Assembly: GCA_029851415.1 (NCBI GenBank)
Contig: CM056743.1
Coordinates: 125,456,305 to 125,520,304 of the forward strand
Direction of reading: 5' to 3'
DNA from: Eretmocerus hayati
Taxonomy: Eukaryota; Arthropoda; Insecta; Hymenoptera; Aphelinidae
DNA length: 64,000 nt
Of the stretch, positions 12,369 to 23,755 are shown piece by piece. Position numbers and translations under genes: made by a program. Numbering within the stretch: position 1 is the stretch's first letter; each line of letters starts with the position of its first letter. Under the pieces are notes generated by a model. It saw nothing but the letters and a program-made list of their open reading frames with translations, searched no databases and was not told the DNA's origin.

Positions 12369-12673
12369 TGTAATGCCACGACGCATTACAATACAGCGTG
12401 TTGTAATGCAACCGTCCGTTACACATTCATACAAGCACCGTATACGGCACACTTAAATTGTAATGCGACCATGCATTACAATTTACGCGAAGGTAATAGA
12501 ACCACTCATTACGAAAACTGACGCGCCAAAACCCAAATTGTAATGCGGATGCGCATTACAATGCACGCATTTGTAATCGCCTCACTCATTACAGACAAAG
12601 ACAGGCATGCACTCGTTTTGTAATGCGACCGTGCATTACGTTATACACGTCGGTAATCGAGCCACTCATTACA
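12369..12673 (+). promoter_or_regulatory. Array of eight 22-bp dyads in U3 (four pairs)
   Basis: The sites start at 12369, 12402, 12459, 12492, 12539, 12572, 12619 and 12652. The consensus is TGTAATGC, six bases, GCATTACA. The first member of each pair is the more symmetric; the second is usually of the GGTAATNG/ACTCATTACA kind. Starts inside a pair are always 33 bp apart, and pairs repeat every 80 bp (90 bp for the first). The array stops 23 bp before the TATA box, so by position it is a candidate enhancer bound by a dimeric factor in cooperative pairs. Which protein binds is unknown. Confidence 0.8.
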
Positions 12674-12696
12674 AATCGCGCAGTACACGTTCGGCC

Positions 12697-12734
12697 TATA
12701 TAAACACCCGGTTTTCTAGGCCAAAACATCAGTT
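12697..12734 (+). promoter_or_regulatory. LTR core promoter: TATA box and initiator
   Basis: TATATAAA at 12697 is followed by ATCAGTT, with the predicted start at A12731. The spacing and the TCAGTT initiator fit arthropod RNA polymerase II promoters. The same arrangement recurs in the 3' LTR 2457 bp downstream. Confidence 0.7.
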
Positions 12735-13079
12735 CTTCTCCGACTCGCCGTCGCGACGTATACTTCACGTCACTTAGCCTAACCGTGGCAACGCTGCTCC
12801 GGTACTCCGGCGTACTCCTGGGGCCGCCAGGAACGTCGTCACCGCGACCTAGTCACACTTTCAGACTCATAGTTAGTGTTTCGCACTTTGGTTCCTGTGT
12901 CATATTTGTGTCAACATATTGTGTGTGAAATTACTCAACCCTAACTTCATCAACCTCATCCGCGAACCTCAATATCCTCATCGTCCGAGTTGTACCGAAC
13001 GTGACCAGTAACAAAGGATCCCTGGGAGCACCATTTACGCCCCCCACTCTTCATCACAACTAGCCCACCTTTGTCAATT

Positions 13080-13097
13080 TGGCGCCCAACGAGTGGG
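13080..13097 (+). other. Primer binding site, tRNA-Lys type
   Basis: TGGCGCCCAAC matches the complement of the 3' end of tRNA-Lys used by many Gypsy-group elements and retroviruses. It lies three bases after the LTR end (ATT spacer). Confidence 0.85.
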
Positions 13098-13174
13098 CCA
13101 CCGGTAGCGAGTTCGCTCCTGGTTTTCATCGTAAGATGGACGGACCGACGACCCTGTGAAAAGCCGGCATCACC

Positions 13175-14480
13175 CATGGCCACCGCAACCCCGGACGGAG
13201 AGGAGGAGCCACCAGACCCGTCAGCATACGACGAAGGTCGCCGACGATGGAGCATTCCACGGATCCCGTCCGAGAAACGTTGATTTCTCAGCAGACTCAG
13301 CACTTCTGGGAGTGCTCATCCACACCCAGTGGCGCCCATCAGCTCGTGAAAATATCATTTTATCACAAACTCATCGAAACCCGGCGAAGCATCAAAGCCC
13401 GGTTCCCGAATGTCAATGGCAGAGATTGTCATCTCAATCATCATTGTGTCTCGGACGAGACTCAGCATCACCAAGGTACCAAGCATTTTTGACAAACATA
13501 AAGAGAAAATGGTCCCCAATCGGCTGAGTACCCAACCCGAGATCATCATACTGCGAGGTCGCAATCTGGAACTAGCTACTCCACGTTGCCTCACGACCCT
13601 CATTCGCATCAGCCTACCAGGGCCATACCGCCGAGTGGCTCGGACGAGCATCGACCGCAAGAGCACCGAACCGCGATCCGGTCGGGTCGCTACTGACAGC
13701 AAGTCACCCCCGATCGTCGCCATGTCGCCCCAAGGTTCGCCAAGTGCCGGAACGACCCTCATTCGCATCAGTCCACCAGGGCCATACCGCCGAGTGGCTC
13801 GGACGAGCATCGGCCGCAAGAGCACCGAACCGCGGTCCGGTCGGGTTGCTACTGACAGCAAGTCACCCCCGATCGTCGCCATATCGCCCCAAGGTTCGCC
13901 AAGTGCCAGAATCAGGCCACGACGTGGCCAGGCGAGCAACATCCTGCAAGAGAAACACGGCACCGCCCTGGAAACCAAGGTCCCGGTTCGTGCTGCAGGT
14001 GAGCAGGAAATAATCAGGGTGGAAGCCCTGAAGACCCAAGGAGTACGGAATATCCTCAACCCGGGTGATTGTAATTTGCTTGGAGAGGTGTCCTACCCGC
14101 GCTTCAGCCGACCCTGGGAGCCAGGATGGCCATTTCACTCGGATGAGTGGCGTACTCACTTCCAACTCCAATCGAACCGGTTGACCAGGAGGTCAAACCC
14201 CGGACGCCTTTTTTGCGGACCGGATGATGCCAGCCAATCTTCACAATCAGCTACTCCTTCTAGTACTATCTAACATCGATGCACCAACTCGACGAAAATT
14301 TCATCAGATGCCAGCCAACTTTATATCACAATCCACCGTCTACGCAACCAGCTATCCACCAGCATCTACAGTATCCGGAAGACCACGCATCAGATCACGC
14401 CACGTATTCTTTTGGAAAACTTTTATGTTATTTTTGTCATTCGCTATCACATCATGCCGAACATTTTCTTATTGACTCTT
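13175..14480 (+). pseudogene. Decayed gag-like internal region
   Basis: The internal region holds overlapping open frames, the longest 287 aa at 13410-14273, but none is a clear intact gag. Arg/Pro/Ser-rich composition and a short frame starting MATATPDGEEEPPDPS at 13175 suggest a former gag start. At 14426-14467 the residues CYFCHSLSHHAEHF follow the spacing of a CCHC zinc knuckle with Phe in place of the last Cys. A 159-bp in-frame duplication (13593-13751 and 13752-13910) lies in the middle. Reading: a gag remnant broken by frameshifts, with no pol. Confidence 0.45.
13593..13910 (+). repeat. 159-bp tandem duplication inside the element
   Basis: Two adjacent copies start ACGACCCTCATTCGCATCAG (13593 and 13752). 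159 is 3 x 53, so any frame through the unit is preserved. A few substitutions separate the copies, making this duplication older than the insertion of the element. Confidence 0.9.
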
Positions 14481-14672
14481 GTACTTCAACTGGATACTGG
14501 ATTCTCGCAATATTATGATTCAATGCATATCCGCGTCCAATCGATGAAACTTAGATTCCACGAAATTGTATAGCTTACCAATAATCATTGTCGAATAAAA
14601 ATCGACAAGGAACCAAGTGCTAAGTACGACCGACCAACACATTGAACAATGTTCTCGCCTACCCCGGACGCT

Positions 14673-15533
14673 TGACACGTGCATCCACACGCATCTATTT
14701 TTTCCGGCGATCACATTGTTTCTGTGAACGAATCAATGCACATTTTTATAAAAAATCATTCATCAATAAACATATTCACACCGCGATTCCATGAATGACA
14801 CACATCAGCTACACACACGCGAAAATGTAATGCCACGACGCATTACAATACAGCGTGTTGTAATGCAACCGTCCGTTACACATTCATACAAGCACCGTAT
14901 ACGGCACACTTAAATTGTAATGCGACCATGCATTACAATTTACGCGAAGGTAATAGAACCACTCATTACGAAAACTGACGCGCCAAAACCCAAATTGTAA
15001 TGCGGATGCGCATTACAATGCACGCATTTGTAATCGCCTCACTCATTACAGACAAAGACAGGCATGCACTCGTTTTGTAATGCGACCGTGCATTACGTTA
15101 TACACGTCGGTAATCGAGCCACTCATTACAAATCGCGCAGTACACGTTCGGCCTATATAAACACCCGGTTTTCTAGGCCAAAACATCAGTTCTTCTCCGA
15201 CTCGCCGTCGCGACGTATACTTCACGTCACTTAGCCTAACCGTGGCAACGCTGCTCCGGTACTCCGGCGTACTCCTGGGGCCGCCAGGAACGTCGTCACC
15301 GCGACCTAGTCACACTTTCAGACTCATAGTTAGTGTTTCGCACTTTGGTTCCTGTGTCATATTTGTGTCAACATATTGTGTGTGAAATTACTCAACCCTA
15401 ACTTCATCAACCTCATCCGCGAACCTCAATATCCTCATCGTCCGAGTTGTACCGAACGTGACCAGTAACAAAGGATCCCTGGGAGCACCATTTACGCCCC
15501 CCACTCTTCATCACAACTAGCCCACCTTTGTCA
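14673..15533 (+). repeat. 3' LTR (861 bp)
   Basis: This copy is direct, of the same length as the left LTR and with no difference noticed by eye. It carries the same eight-dyad array (14826-15130), TATA box and initiator, so it could also drive transcription into flanking DNA. ACAT follows directly. Confidence 0.92.
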
Positions 15534-15537
15534 ACAT

Positions 15538-16090
15538 GAGTTTTTTTTCCAGTTTCCTAATGAAAGATCCGCTTCACCGTTTAGTGGGTTTTGAACCAAA
15601 TCTACGTAAATAGACAATTTTTGGTGGGCCCTATTTATTTATTTATTATTTCAATAAACGGGCATTACTGCCCAAATACAAAATTTAATTTAACTTAAAA
15701 TTAATTTAATTTAAAATTTATTTTTTAATTTAAGTTAAAATTTGTTGCCCTATGCAACAGCAAGGATGGTTCCCCAATCCTGAAAGACAAAAATATTCAA
15801 TAGCCCCATAAGCATCCGAGAAATGGTGAATTTCCGTTGGGAAATCACCGGAAGTGTTGGATGGAACCTTGGAACCCGCGTACGGATTTCCCCATCGTGC
15901 CCCCCCCCCCTCAGTTTTGTTCGCAAGCATGGACATACCTAAGTGAGCATCCGATTGAGAGCGTGTTGATCGGTCACTATCTCGCTTCTCGATATTTTTC
16001 ATGAATTTGGACAATTCCTACATCCTCCCTGAATCCTTCGATCTTCAATGCCCCCCCCCCCCCCCCCAACTACAATAATGCAGAATCATA
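15538..16090. other. Unassigned; two poly-C runs
   Basis: The sequence is AT-rich, including a TTTAATTTAA-type low-complexity stretch at about 15675-15745. C runs occur at 15900-15910 (11 nt) and 16051-16067 (17 nt). No gene was supported. Confidence 0.5.
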
Positions 16091-16634
16091 CTATAACATG
16101 GGTGTACAAACACACGTGAACCTTGAACGCCCAATTCGCCCCAAATATGCTCGTGGTAGGCCCGTGAGTACTCGAAATGCTCGTTCAAGTCCCGAATTTT
16201 GGTCCAGCTGACTTTTTGAGTAAAACCCCCGAAGGCAGCTCGGTTTCACCGTCCACTTCTCCCACCCGCACATCACAAAAATGCTCAGATCGCCATGAAT
16301 TAGACTGCCCGAGGGACGTATCCGAGCTCAAATTGAGGCTTTAATTTTGGGCAACAACAAACAATTGTCAAAATCCCAAAATAATTGTGTTGACCCGTCA
16401 AAAAACGCCTCACAGAGTCCCCATGTGAAAGCATACAGGCGGATTGTAGGCGACAGGAAGAGAAGAGAGCGTTGGATTCTCCCCCCCCCCCTCCGCCAGG
16501 CATTTTTTTGATGGTTATCGGTATAGAGACCGGATTTTTGAGTTACGACACGTTTTGTCATGATGTGACACATCCGACGTTATTGCACGTTCCATTTTTG
16601 GGGGATCCTTTTCATGGATTCAAAACTTTCTTAA

Positions 16635-17013
16635 GGCGATGCGGTCGCCGTGCAACCCGGGAATTATATTACATTCAGATGTAACTCAAAACTTGGATGA
16701 TACAAAGTTTGAAACGAGTTGTCCATTACGTATTATCATCTGAATTGTGGTGGATAACTCGTCATTTTTCACTAATCCCAAGACTATCGGTGATGAAGTA
16801 GAATAACTTGCCCGCGGGTACTTCCTAACCTACAAATTGGCACATTTTTGTTCACAAAAATCTCGAAATCTTTTCCAATTTGGGCTAAACGAAGAGTTAT
16901 CCAGGCCAAGTTAGATGATTACAAAGCCTGGATAACTCGCCGTTTAGCCCGAATCGGAAAAGATTTTGAGATTTCTGTGAACAAAAATTAGCGTGCACGG
17001 CGACCGCATCGCC
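16635..17013. mobile_element. TTAA-target MITE (Kolobok/piggyBac-like)
   Basis: The termini are GGCGATGCGGTCGCCGTGC and its exact complement, flanked by TTAA (16631-16634 and 17014-17017). Subterminal arms also pair (ATAACTCGTCATTTTTCAC region, and GGGCTAAACGAAGAGTTATC with its partner). A TTAA duplication is the mark of the piggyBac and Kolobok superfamilies; GGCG-type ends rather than CCC favour Kolobok, but this is tentative. It is non-coding. Confidence 0.75.
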
Positions 17014-17109
17014 TTAACCCCCTTTTCCACTCATTCGCATCTTCTTTCGACCATTATACCAAAATTACAATAAATTAGTCCATACCTAAACCAAAAATCA
17101 AATTCAAGT

Positions 17110-19990
17110 AAAAAAATCACAGAATGCCAAAAGTTGCCCAGAGTTACAGTACCAAGCTTTGATCGTGGGTTGCACCTTACAATAAGGAATCTGAAGTATT
17201 CACCATCAGATGGGAAGGCTATGTTTTGTAATATTTGTTCAAAACCAGTCGGCTGCAAGAAAAAGTCGCAAATCGATGGGCATGCCTTGACAGGTTAGTT
17301 GAGTATTTCTTAGACTGCCTGTTTTAGAACGATATTTGTCAGAGTCTGGACGGGTTGATCGCAATTTCAGCGGTGCATGCGGGATTGCTTGCTCGCAAGA
17401 AAAATGAAAACGAAGAGTAGCAGACGATGTTAACCCAAGCTTTCAAGTTTTCAGATCCGAAAAATGCTTTCTACGTTGAACTTTGCTCCGCTTTGGTGGC
17501 ATCTAACATGGCATTATTTAAATTAAAATCCGACCCGTTCAAAAACTCCCTGCAGAAGTATATGCAACGACAGATACCATCAGAAAGTAACCTACGGAAG
17601 GCTTATGTTCCTCTAATTTATGTACAGTGTGTCGATAGAATCAGAGGAATTGTGGGTGAGAATCATCTCTATATATGCGTTGACGAAACTACAAATGCTA
17701 GAGGATATTGCATACCGAATCTATTAATTGGAACATCGGAGGCATAATCAGCGCCAGAAGCTTTTTTGATAGCGTGCCAACGCTTAGAAAGTACAAATCA
17801 TGAAACGACTAGTCGTTTTATCAATCAAAATTTGAGGAAAATTCTCGAGAATATTCTGTTCGAGGATAGGATTCTACTTCTTGTGTCGGATGCTGATCCG
17901 TATGAGTAATTCCACGCGAAAGCGGACCACGAATTGCAGACATATCTCAGATTGTTTTTCCACTATTCTTAATCGATTCTATGGTCCAAAAAATGAACTT
18001 TTCACCCTCTATGGGGTGAAAAAAAATTTTTTTGTTTCCGTGGGGAATATCTTTGTGATAGTGATTTTAGGAAAAAATACCAATCTTTTTTCAGTAAAAT
18101 GGGTGTAGTTCCGACTTGAGGTGAGATACGACCACGCAAATAGTGACATTCGAAAGATCTTTCAAAAATCTATCGAAATATGTTTCGAAAAATTTTTTTT
18201 GAGGCTACGGACGCCCCCTATGAGCAAAAAGGTGAAAAACAGAAAAAATTCATTTCCTCAAAAACCTTATTTTCTAAAAATCTGGAAATCCATATTTCGA
18301 TGTAAAATTGCGTGTTCTTCCAGAAAAAAGTGGTCCCGATCTTTGTTTTTGGGTTCTACGCTGTTTTTTTTACGTTTTATCAATATTCTTAGCCTTTTCG
18401 GTTGAAAAATGAATTTTTCTGCGCATGCGCAGGAATTTAGACTGCTGAAACCAATTCCATTGAAAAGCCAAGAAAATTTCCTTTAAAATGAGTACTTGGC
18501 AAAGTCAATTTTATCTACTGGGCCCAAAGTTACATCACATTAATGATGAAGCATCCTCAAGAGGGGTAAATGCACATCTTGCACGAATTTCCCATTACTA
18601 TCGTGACTCGAGTAGAAGTGTCATCATTTTTTAGACCTTCTAACTTTGGTCCCAGTACATCGAATCGACTTCACCAAGTATAGTCATTTTGAAGGAAATT
18701 TCCTTGGCTTTTCAATGGAATTGGTTTTAGCAGTCTAAATTCCTGCGCATGCGCAGAAAAATTCATTTTTCAACCGAAAAGGTTGAGAATATTGATAAAA
18801 CGTAAAAAAAACAGCGTAGAACCCAAAAACAAAGATCGGGACCACTTTTTTCTGGAAGAACACGCAATTTTACATCGAAATATGGATTTCCAGATTTTTA
18901 GAAAATTAGGTTTTTGAGGAAATGAATTTTTTCTGTTTTTCACCTTTTTGCTCATAGGGGGCGCCCGTAGCCTCAAAAAAAATTTTTCGAAACATATTTC
19001 GATAGATTTTTGAAAGATCTTTCGAATGCCACTATTTGCGTGGTCGTATCTCACCTCAAGTCGGAACTACACCCATTTTACTGATTAAAGATTGGTATTT
19101 TTTCCTAAAATCACTATCACAAAGATATTCCCCACGGAAACAAAAAAATTTTTTTTCACCCCATAGAGGGTGAAAAGTTCATTTTTTGGACCATAGAATC
19201 GATTAAGAATAGTGGAAAAACAATCTGAGATATGTCTGCAATTCGTGGTCCGCTTTCGCGTGGAATTACTCGTATATGATCAAGGCTGGCAAAGGCTTGA
19301 GATTGTTTCATGGAGATTTACATCATGTTACATGTATAATGCATGGCCTCACCAGACTTACGGAAAAAGTTAGAGACTTGTGTCCTAAAGTCAACGAACT
19401 CGTGAGTTGTGGAAAGAAATGTCCTTCAAGGCTTCGTTACCAATTGAGGTATATAAACGAATAATACCGAATATGCCGCTGCCTCCACAACCAGTCTTCA
19501 GGAGATGGGGCACTTAGGTATCTGCGGCTTTGTTTTGCGCAGAACATTTTCAAAATTTCAAAGATATTGTGATTCGTTTGGAGGATAATGCTGAATCAGT
19601 TCGAAGAGCAAAATTACTGGCAGAGGATCTACTCATCCGAAGCAAATTGACTTTTTTGCTCACCTGTTTATCATTCTTACCGAAAAGTATGGATGACTTG
19701 ATACAAACTAAACAAAACCTCCAAAACCAAATAGAGAGCATAGACTCGGTCGTCTCTATAATTCATGAGATTCCGGGAGAAAAAGGGCTTAACTACGAAT
19801 GAAAATGACCAAAGTTCTCGCGAAAAACGAAGGATTGACATTTCTCAGGAAGATCAAGAGTGTACGTGTACAGTGTGGAGGAAGAATTGAAAACGAGGAG
19901 ATTAATCGAATGGAGCCTGCAACGATTCAAAATTACAAATATGCCTCGTTAACATCCGTTGAAGTCTTTCGACTTCGACGGATTCGAAAG
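17110..19990 (+). pseudogene. CGGBP1/hAT-like transposase remnant (interrupted)
   Basis: The first part encodes a BED-like finger (CNICSKPVGCKKKSQIDGH, about 17227-17283) followed by what looks like an intron, then a second part from about 17380. A stop lies just before 17427. The 17427-17747 frame (106 aa) has SDPKNAFYVELCSALVASN and YICVDETTNARGY, the DE(T/S)T-type block typical of CGGBP1/hAT-derived proteins. A stop at 17745 and frame changes follow. After the palindrome the frame resumes with GLRLFHGDLHHVTCIMHGL at 19276-19464 and further pieces to about 20008. The gene is dead: several stops and one 1.37-kb insertion. The family call comes from recalled resemblance, not a search. Confidence 0.55.
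17904..19271. mobile_element. Giant palindromic element, 1368 bp, with 4-bp target duplication
   Basis: Ends are GAGTAATTCCACGCGAAAGC and its complement, and the first 70 bp match perfectly in inverted orientation. Arms of roughly 620 bp flank a spacer of about 100 bp. GTAT is present on both sides (17900-17903 and 19272-19275). Subtracting the insert and one GTAT rejoins the host transposase-like frame exactly, confirming the boundaries. The 94-aa open frames in both arms are mirror images caused by the palindrome, not genes. CGATTCTATGGTCCAAAA lies about 70 bp from each end and recurs at the same offset in the element at 34273-35688. Confidence 0.88.
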
Positions 19991-20865
19991 GTCTTCCTCT
20001 CTTCATGAACATATTCTGAGCGATAGAAGACATAATTTACTCGAAGATAATATAGAGATGTATATGATCACGAGTTTTAATGAAGTTTTACAGATTTTTA
20101 CCACGATTTCGAACAAAATGAGTGTCTCGTAATGACAAGTTATTACAGTTTTTACTGCACATATCGCCAACTTTTACGGAATTCTACACGGCATTCTTCG
20201 ATAGCTTTCACGACACAAAATTCCGGTCTCTAGTTTTCTGAATCATTCGGAGGTTTTGACAATTGCTCGTGGTTGCCCAAGATCAGAGCTTCAATTGAAG
20301 CCCGGATACGTCCCTCGAGCAGCCTGACTCGTGTCGATCTGTGCACTTTTGTGATGTGCGGGTAGGGAGAGTGTGGACGAACCGGGCTACTTTCAGGGCT
20401 CTTGACTCAAAACGGCAGCTGGGACGAAATTCGGGAATAGAACAACCATTTCGAGCATTTACGGGCCTACTACGAGCATATTTTGGTTTAATTCGGAGGA
20501 CCAGGTTCACGGGGCTGGTGAGCAATGGCTCACGTGTTCCTTGAATCCGATTGTGATGAACTAGCTCTCTTTCATCTCCCACTAATGCTGGGTATTCATC
20601 ACCTCCACTGTGATGGATTCCACCGGTGAGGCCCACAAATTTTGGCAATTAAATGTTTATTGACTCACCCAAGTGAAAAAAATCTATGTAGTTTATATAA
20701 AGATTCTATATACGTTTCTCATATATGATTCATATACAGTTCTGGTAAGATAGAATCTGTATATAAACTACAAGCAAAATTTGGGATACACGGCGTCTAT
20801 GAGGCGTGCAATTCTGCGCCTTTTTCGACCGATATTTAGGCAATGAAACGTTTGAGATTTTCGCA

Positions 20866-22874
20866 CCCAAGTGAAAAAAATCTATGTAGATCATATGCAG
20901 AATCTATATCCGATTCCGATATATAATTCATATATGTTTTTGGTAATATAGAAAGTCTATATGCCCTCAGTACGAAATTGTTTGACGTATAAAATCAACG
21001 CCCGGAAAGGATTTTTTGCGTTTTTGAACGATTCTGAGCACGATTTTTTAGCTGCTGCTCCACCTGAGGAGCAGATTTGCGCGGTAGAAATATTTGAGCA
21101 AAACCACCACTATCTGTAGAATTTTGGGGAAATTGCTCTCACCACACTTGCTCATCGTTAACTCGTCACCTGATCCGCACGGCCGAAGTCGGACTGTTAC
21201 TCACATACATCGTCTGTTGGAGAGATCGTGGAGAAGAATTTCCGCAAATTTTTTAGCCCGTTGCGAAGCCCTTATCACACCCGACCGAATGACGATTGCT
21301 TCACTCAAGAGCTCCATCACGCTCAACATCGAGACTGCCTTGAAATTCTGCACAGGAGTTGCAGCTTGGGCGGATAGATCAGCGGTTGAGAATAGGATGC
21401 AGCGCGACGTAAAGGCCGTCCACAAGTAGCAAAAAGCATAATCAATGGGGCTCGTCGATCGATTGAAAGGCCCGTCATTGACCATCATTGACACGCGTCC
21501 AATGGATTGCGATGAGCTGTGGGACAAAATTTTTCACAGAGAAACACAATGATTCACAAAGGATTGATTCTACTGTACAGATCATTCTTGAAGCGCGCAT
21601 GGGACATTCAAATAACGAGGTCTCAAAGAACAACAAACGTTGCAGGTTAAGCCGCCGTCGAAGCATCACCTCAAATACATTCAAAGTTATTTTTCACGAT
21701 AGAGAATACTCATCTGAAGTCTTAATTTTCACAAGCTGCCGTATTAAGTGGTCCAATTTCCAGCTGTCGCAGAGATCTTCTAGCGAAAAATAGGCGAAGA
21801 TACGCCCGGTGAACTTGACAAATTTTTCCGTTTGCGAGCATATCGAGCAGACTGAAGTTCGGTGTCAGCAAAACAGTAACAGTCTCAGTCTGCTTGATAT
21901 GCTCGCAAACGGAAAAATTTGTCAAGTTCACCGGGCGTATCTTCGCCTATTTTTCGCTAGAAGATCTCTGCGACAGCTGGAAATTGGACCACTTAATACG
22001 GCAGCTTGTGAAAATTAAGACTTCAGATGAGTATTCTCTATCGTGAAAAATAACTTTGAATGTATTTGAGGTGATGCTTCGACGGCGGCTTAACCTGCAA
22101 AGTTTGTTGTTCTTTGAGACCTCGTTATTTGAATGTCCCATGCGCGCTTCAAGAATGATCTGTACAGTAGAATCAATCCTTTGTGAATCATTGTGTTTCT
22201 CTGTGAAAAATTTTGTCCCACAGCTCATCGCAATCCATTGGACGCGTGTCAATGATGGTCAATGACGGGCCTTTCAATCGATCGACGAGCCCCATTGATT
22301 ATGCTTTTTGCTACTTGTGGACGGCCTTTACGTCGCGCTGCATCCTATTCTCAACCGCTGATCTATCCGCCCAAGCTGCAACTCCTGTGCAGAATTTCAA
22401 GGCAGTCTCGATGTTGAGCGTGATGGAGCTCTTGAGTGAAGCAATCGTCATTCGGTCGGGTGTGATAAGGGCTTCGCAACGGGCTAAAAAATTTGCGGAA
22501 ATTCTTCTCCACGATCTCTCCAACAGACGATGTATGTGAGTAACAGTCCGACTTCGGCCGTGCGGATCAGGTGACGAGTTAACGATGAGCAAGTGTGGTG
22601 AGAGCAATTTCCCCAAAATTCTACAGATAGTGGTGGTTTTGCTCAAATATTTCTACCGCGCAAATCTGCTCCTCAGGTGGAGCAGCAGCTAAAAAATCGT
22701 GCTCAGAATCGTTCAAAAACGCAAAAAATCCTTTCCGGGCGTTGATTTTATACGTCAAACAATTTCGTACTGAGGGCATATAGACTTTCTATATTACCAA
22801 AAACATATATGAATTATATATCGGAATCGGATATAGATTCTGCATATGATCTACATAGATTTTTTTCACTTGGG
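20866..22874. mobile_element. Nested palindrome 1 (2009 bp) in the left outer arm
   Basis: Ends CCCAAGTGAAAAAAATCTAT and complement. Arms of about 985 bp are nearly perfect complements around a loop near 21850-21895. CA flanks both sides (20864-20865, 22875-22876) and the uninterrupted site is preserved in the opposite outer arm, so the 2-bp target duplication is directly supported. Open frames up to 111 aa appear in mirrored pairs and have no family features. The terminal ~110 bp resemble the outer element, so both belong to one family. Confidence 0.9.
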
Positions 22875-23394
22875 CACGCGTATTTTTACCGGATTTGATC
22901 ATGGGATTCAGAGAATTTACCTGGATTAATGCTTTTACCAAATGAACTCGAGTTTTTCTATCCATCAAGACCTCGAATTAGAATACGGCGAAAGGAGCGC
23001 ACGGCGGCTTCGGGATCATTTCACACCGGCTTCGTCGAAATCTTGGGGCTGGTATTTGCCGGGCATCATAGCTTGGTACCCCCGATCACTTGATGCTGCA
23101 TCAGGAATAATATCCGTCTCGACGAGCAATAACAGGCACAGGCGCGTATCACACACAATGACCAAGGGACAATTTTCAAATCGCTGGCTGGGTTGCCTTG
23201 CATATCACAGCAGCCTCTTGTAATTCCAAATCCTGACATCGCCGTCTTTTCACGTAAACTCGATCATCTGATGCCTATGAGAATAGAAATTAGAGACACA
23301 AAGAATATTGTTTGTTTTGATCGTGGATGAATATGTTTGTCCAACATGATAACTCGCGTGTGCCAACAGTAGAGAGGAGAAGTATCGATACTTT

Positions 23395-23755
23395 GTGTCT
23401 CTAAATTCTATTCTTATAGGCATCAGATGATCGAGTTTACGTGAAAAGACGGCGATGTCAGGATTTGGAATTACAAGAGGCTGCTGTGATATGCAAGGCA
23501 ACCCAGCCAGCGATTTGAAAATTGTCCCTTGGTCGTTGTGTGTGATACGCGCCTGTGCCTGTTATTGCTCGTCGAGATGGATATTATTCCTGATGCAGCA
23601 TCAAGTGATCGGGGGTACCAAGCTATGATGCCCGGCAAATACCAGCCCCAAGATTTCGACGAAGCCGGTGTGAAATGATCCCGAAGCAGCCGTGCGCTCC
23701 TTTCGCCGTATCGGTACAGCTAATTCGAGGCCTTGATGGATAGAAAAACTCGAGT
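23395..23755. repeat. Inner part of the right outer arm
   Basis: This stretch is the inverted counterpart of about 22940-23290, including the CTGACATCGCCGTCTTTTCA/TGAAAAGACGGCGATGTCAG pair. The unpaired centre at about 23290-23395 is roughly 100 bp. It carries no gene. Confidence 0.8.

Larger units (their letters stand above)
12216..13076 (+). repeat. 5' LTR (861 bp)
   Basis: This is the left direct repeat of the element. U3 holds eight 22-bp dyads (12369-12673), then a TATATAAA box at 12697-12704 and an arthropod-type initiator ATCAGTT with the A at 12731, 34 bp from the start of the TATA box. That places R and U5 in the last ~345 bp. It ends CTTTGTCA next to the primer site. Confidence 0.92.
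12212..15537 (+). mobile_element. Complete short LTR retrotransposon, tRNA-Lys primed, non-autonomous
   Basis: Two direct repeats of 861 bp (12216-13076 and 14673-15533) begin TGACA and end TGTCA. They are flanked by ACAT on both sides (12212-12215 and 15534-15537), a 4-bp target-site duplication. Three bases after the left LTR is TGGCGCCCAACGAGTGGG, a primer binding site of the tRNA-Lys type common in Gypsy elements. The internal region is only 1596 bp and lacks protease, reverse transcriptase, RNase H and integrase, so mobilisation would need proteins from a relative. The LTRs have equal length and no difference was noticed by eye, so insertion is recent. No convincing polypurine tract precedes the right LTR. 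Confidence 0.92.
16095..20540 (+). mobile_element. Decayed CGGBP1/hAT-like DNA transposon with long inverted ends
   Basis: A segment at 16095-16375 is the inverted, roughly 75-80% similar counterpart of 20255-20540. Shared landmarks include ATATGCTCGTRGTAGGCCCG, CCCGCACATCACAAAA, CGAGGGACGTATCCG and CAATTGTCAAAA. Between them, on the plus strand, lies a broken transposase-like gene. The element is interrupted by a TTAA MITE (16635-17013) and a giant palindrome (17904-19271). Exact outer ends and the target duplication were not resolved. The divergence of the ends and in-frame stops mark it as old. Confidence 0.6.

Noticed and set aside
12369..12673. CRISPR-like array (short repeats with spacers)
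   Set aside because: The repeats are dyads inside a eukaryotic LTR, occur identically in both LTRs, and sit just upstream of a TATA box; spacers are not unique captured sequences.
13410..14273. Intact 287-aa gag of the tRNA-Lys element
   Set aside because: The frame lacks a capsid-like domain, overlaps a 234-aa frame on the other strand, and the zinc-knuckle-like residues lie in another frame.
18121..19054. Two nearly identical 94-aa proteins on opposite strands
   Set aside because: They are the same DNA read in both arms of the 17904-19271 palindrome; Lys/Phe-rich composition reflects poly-A/T.
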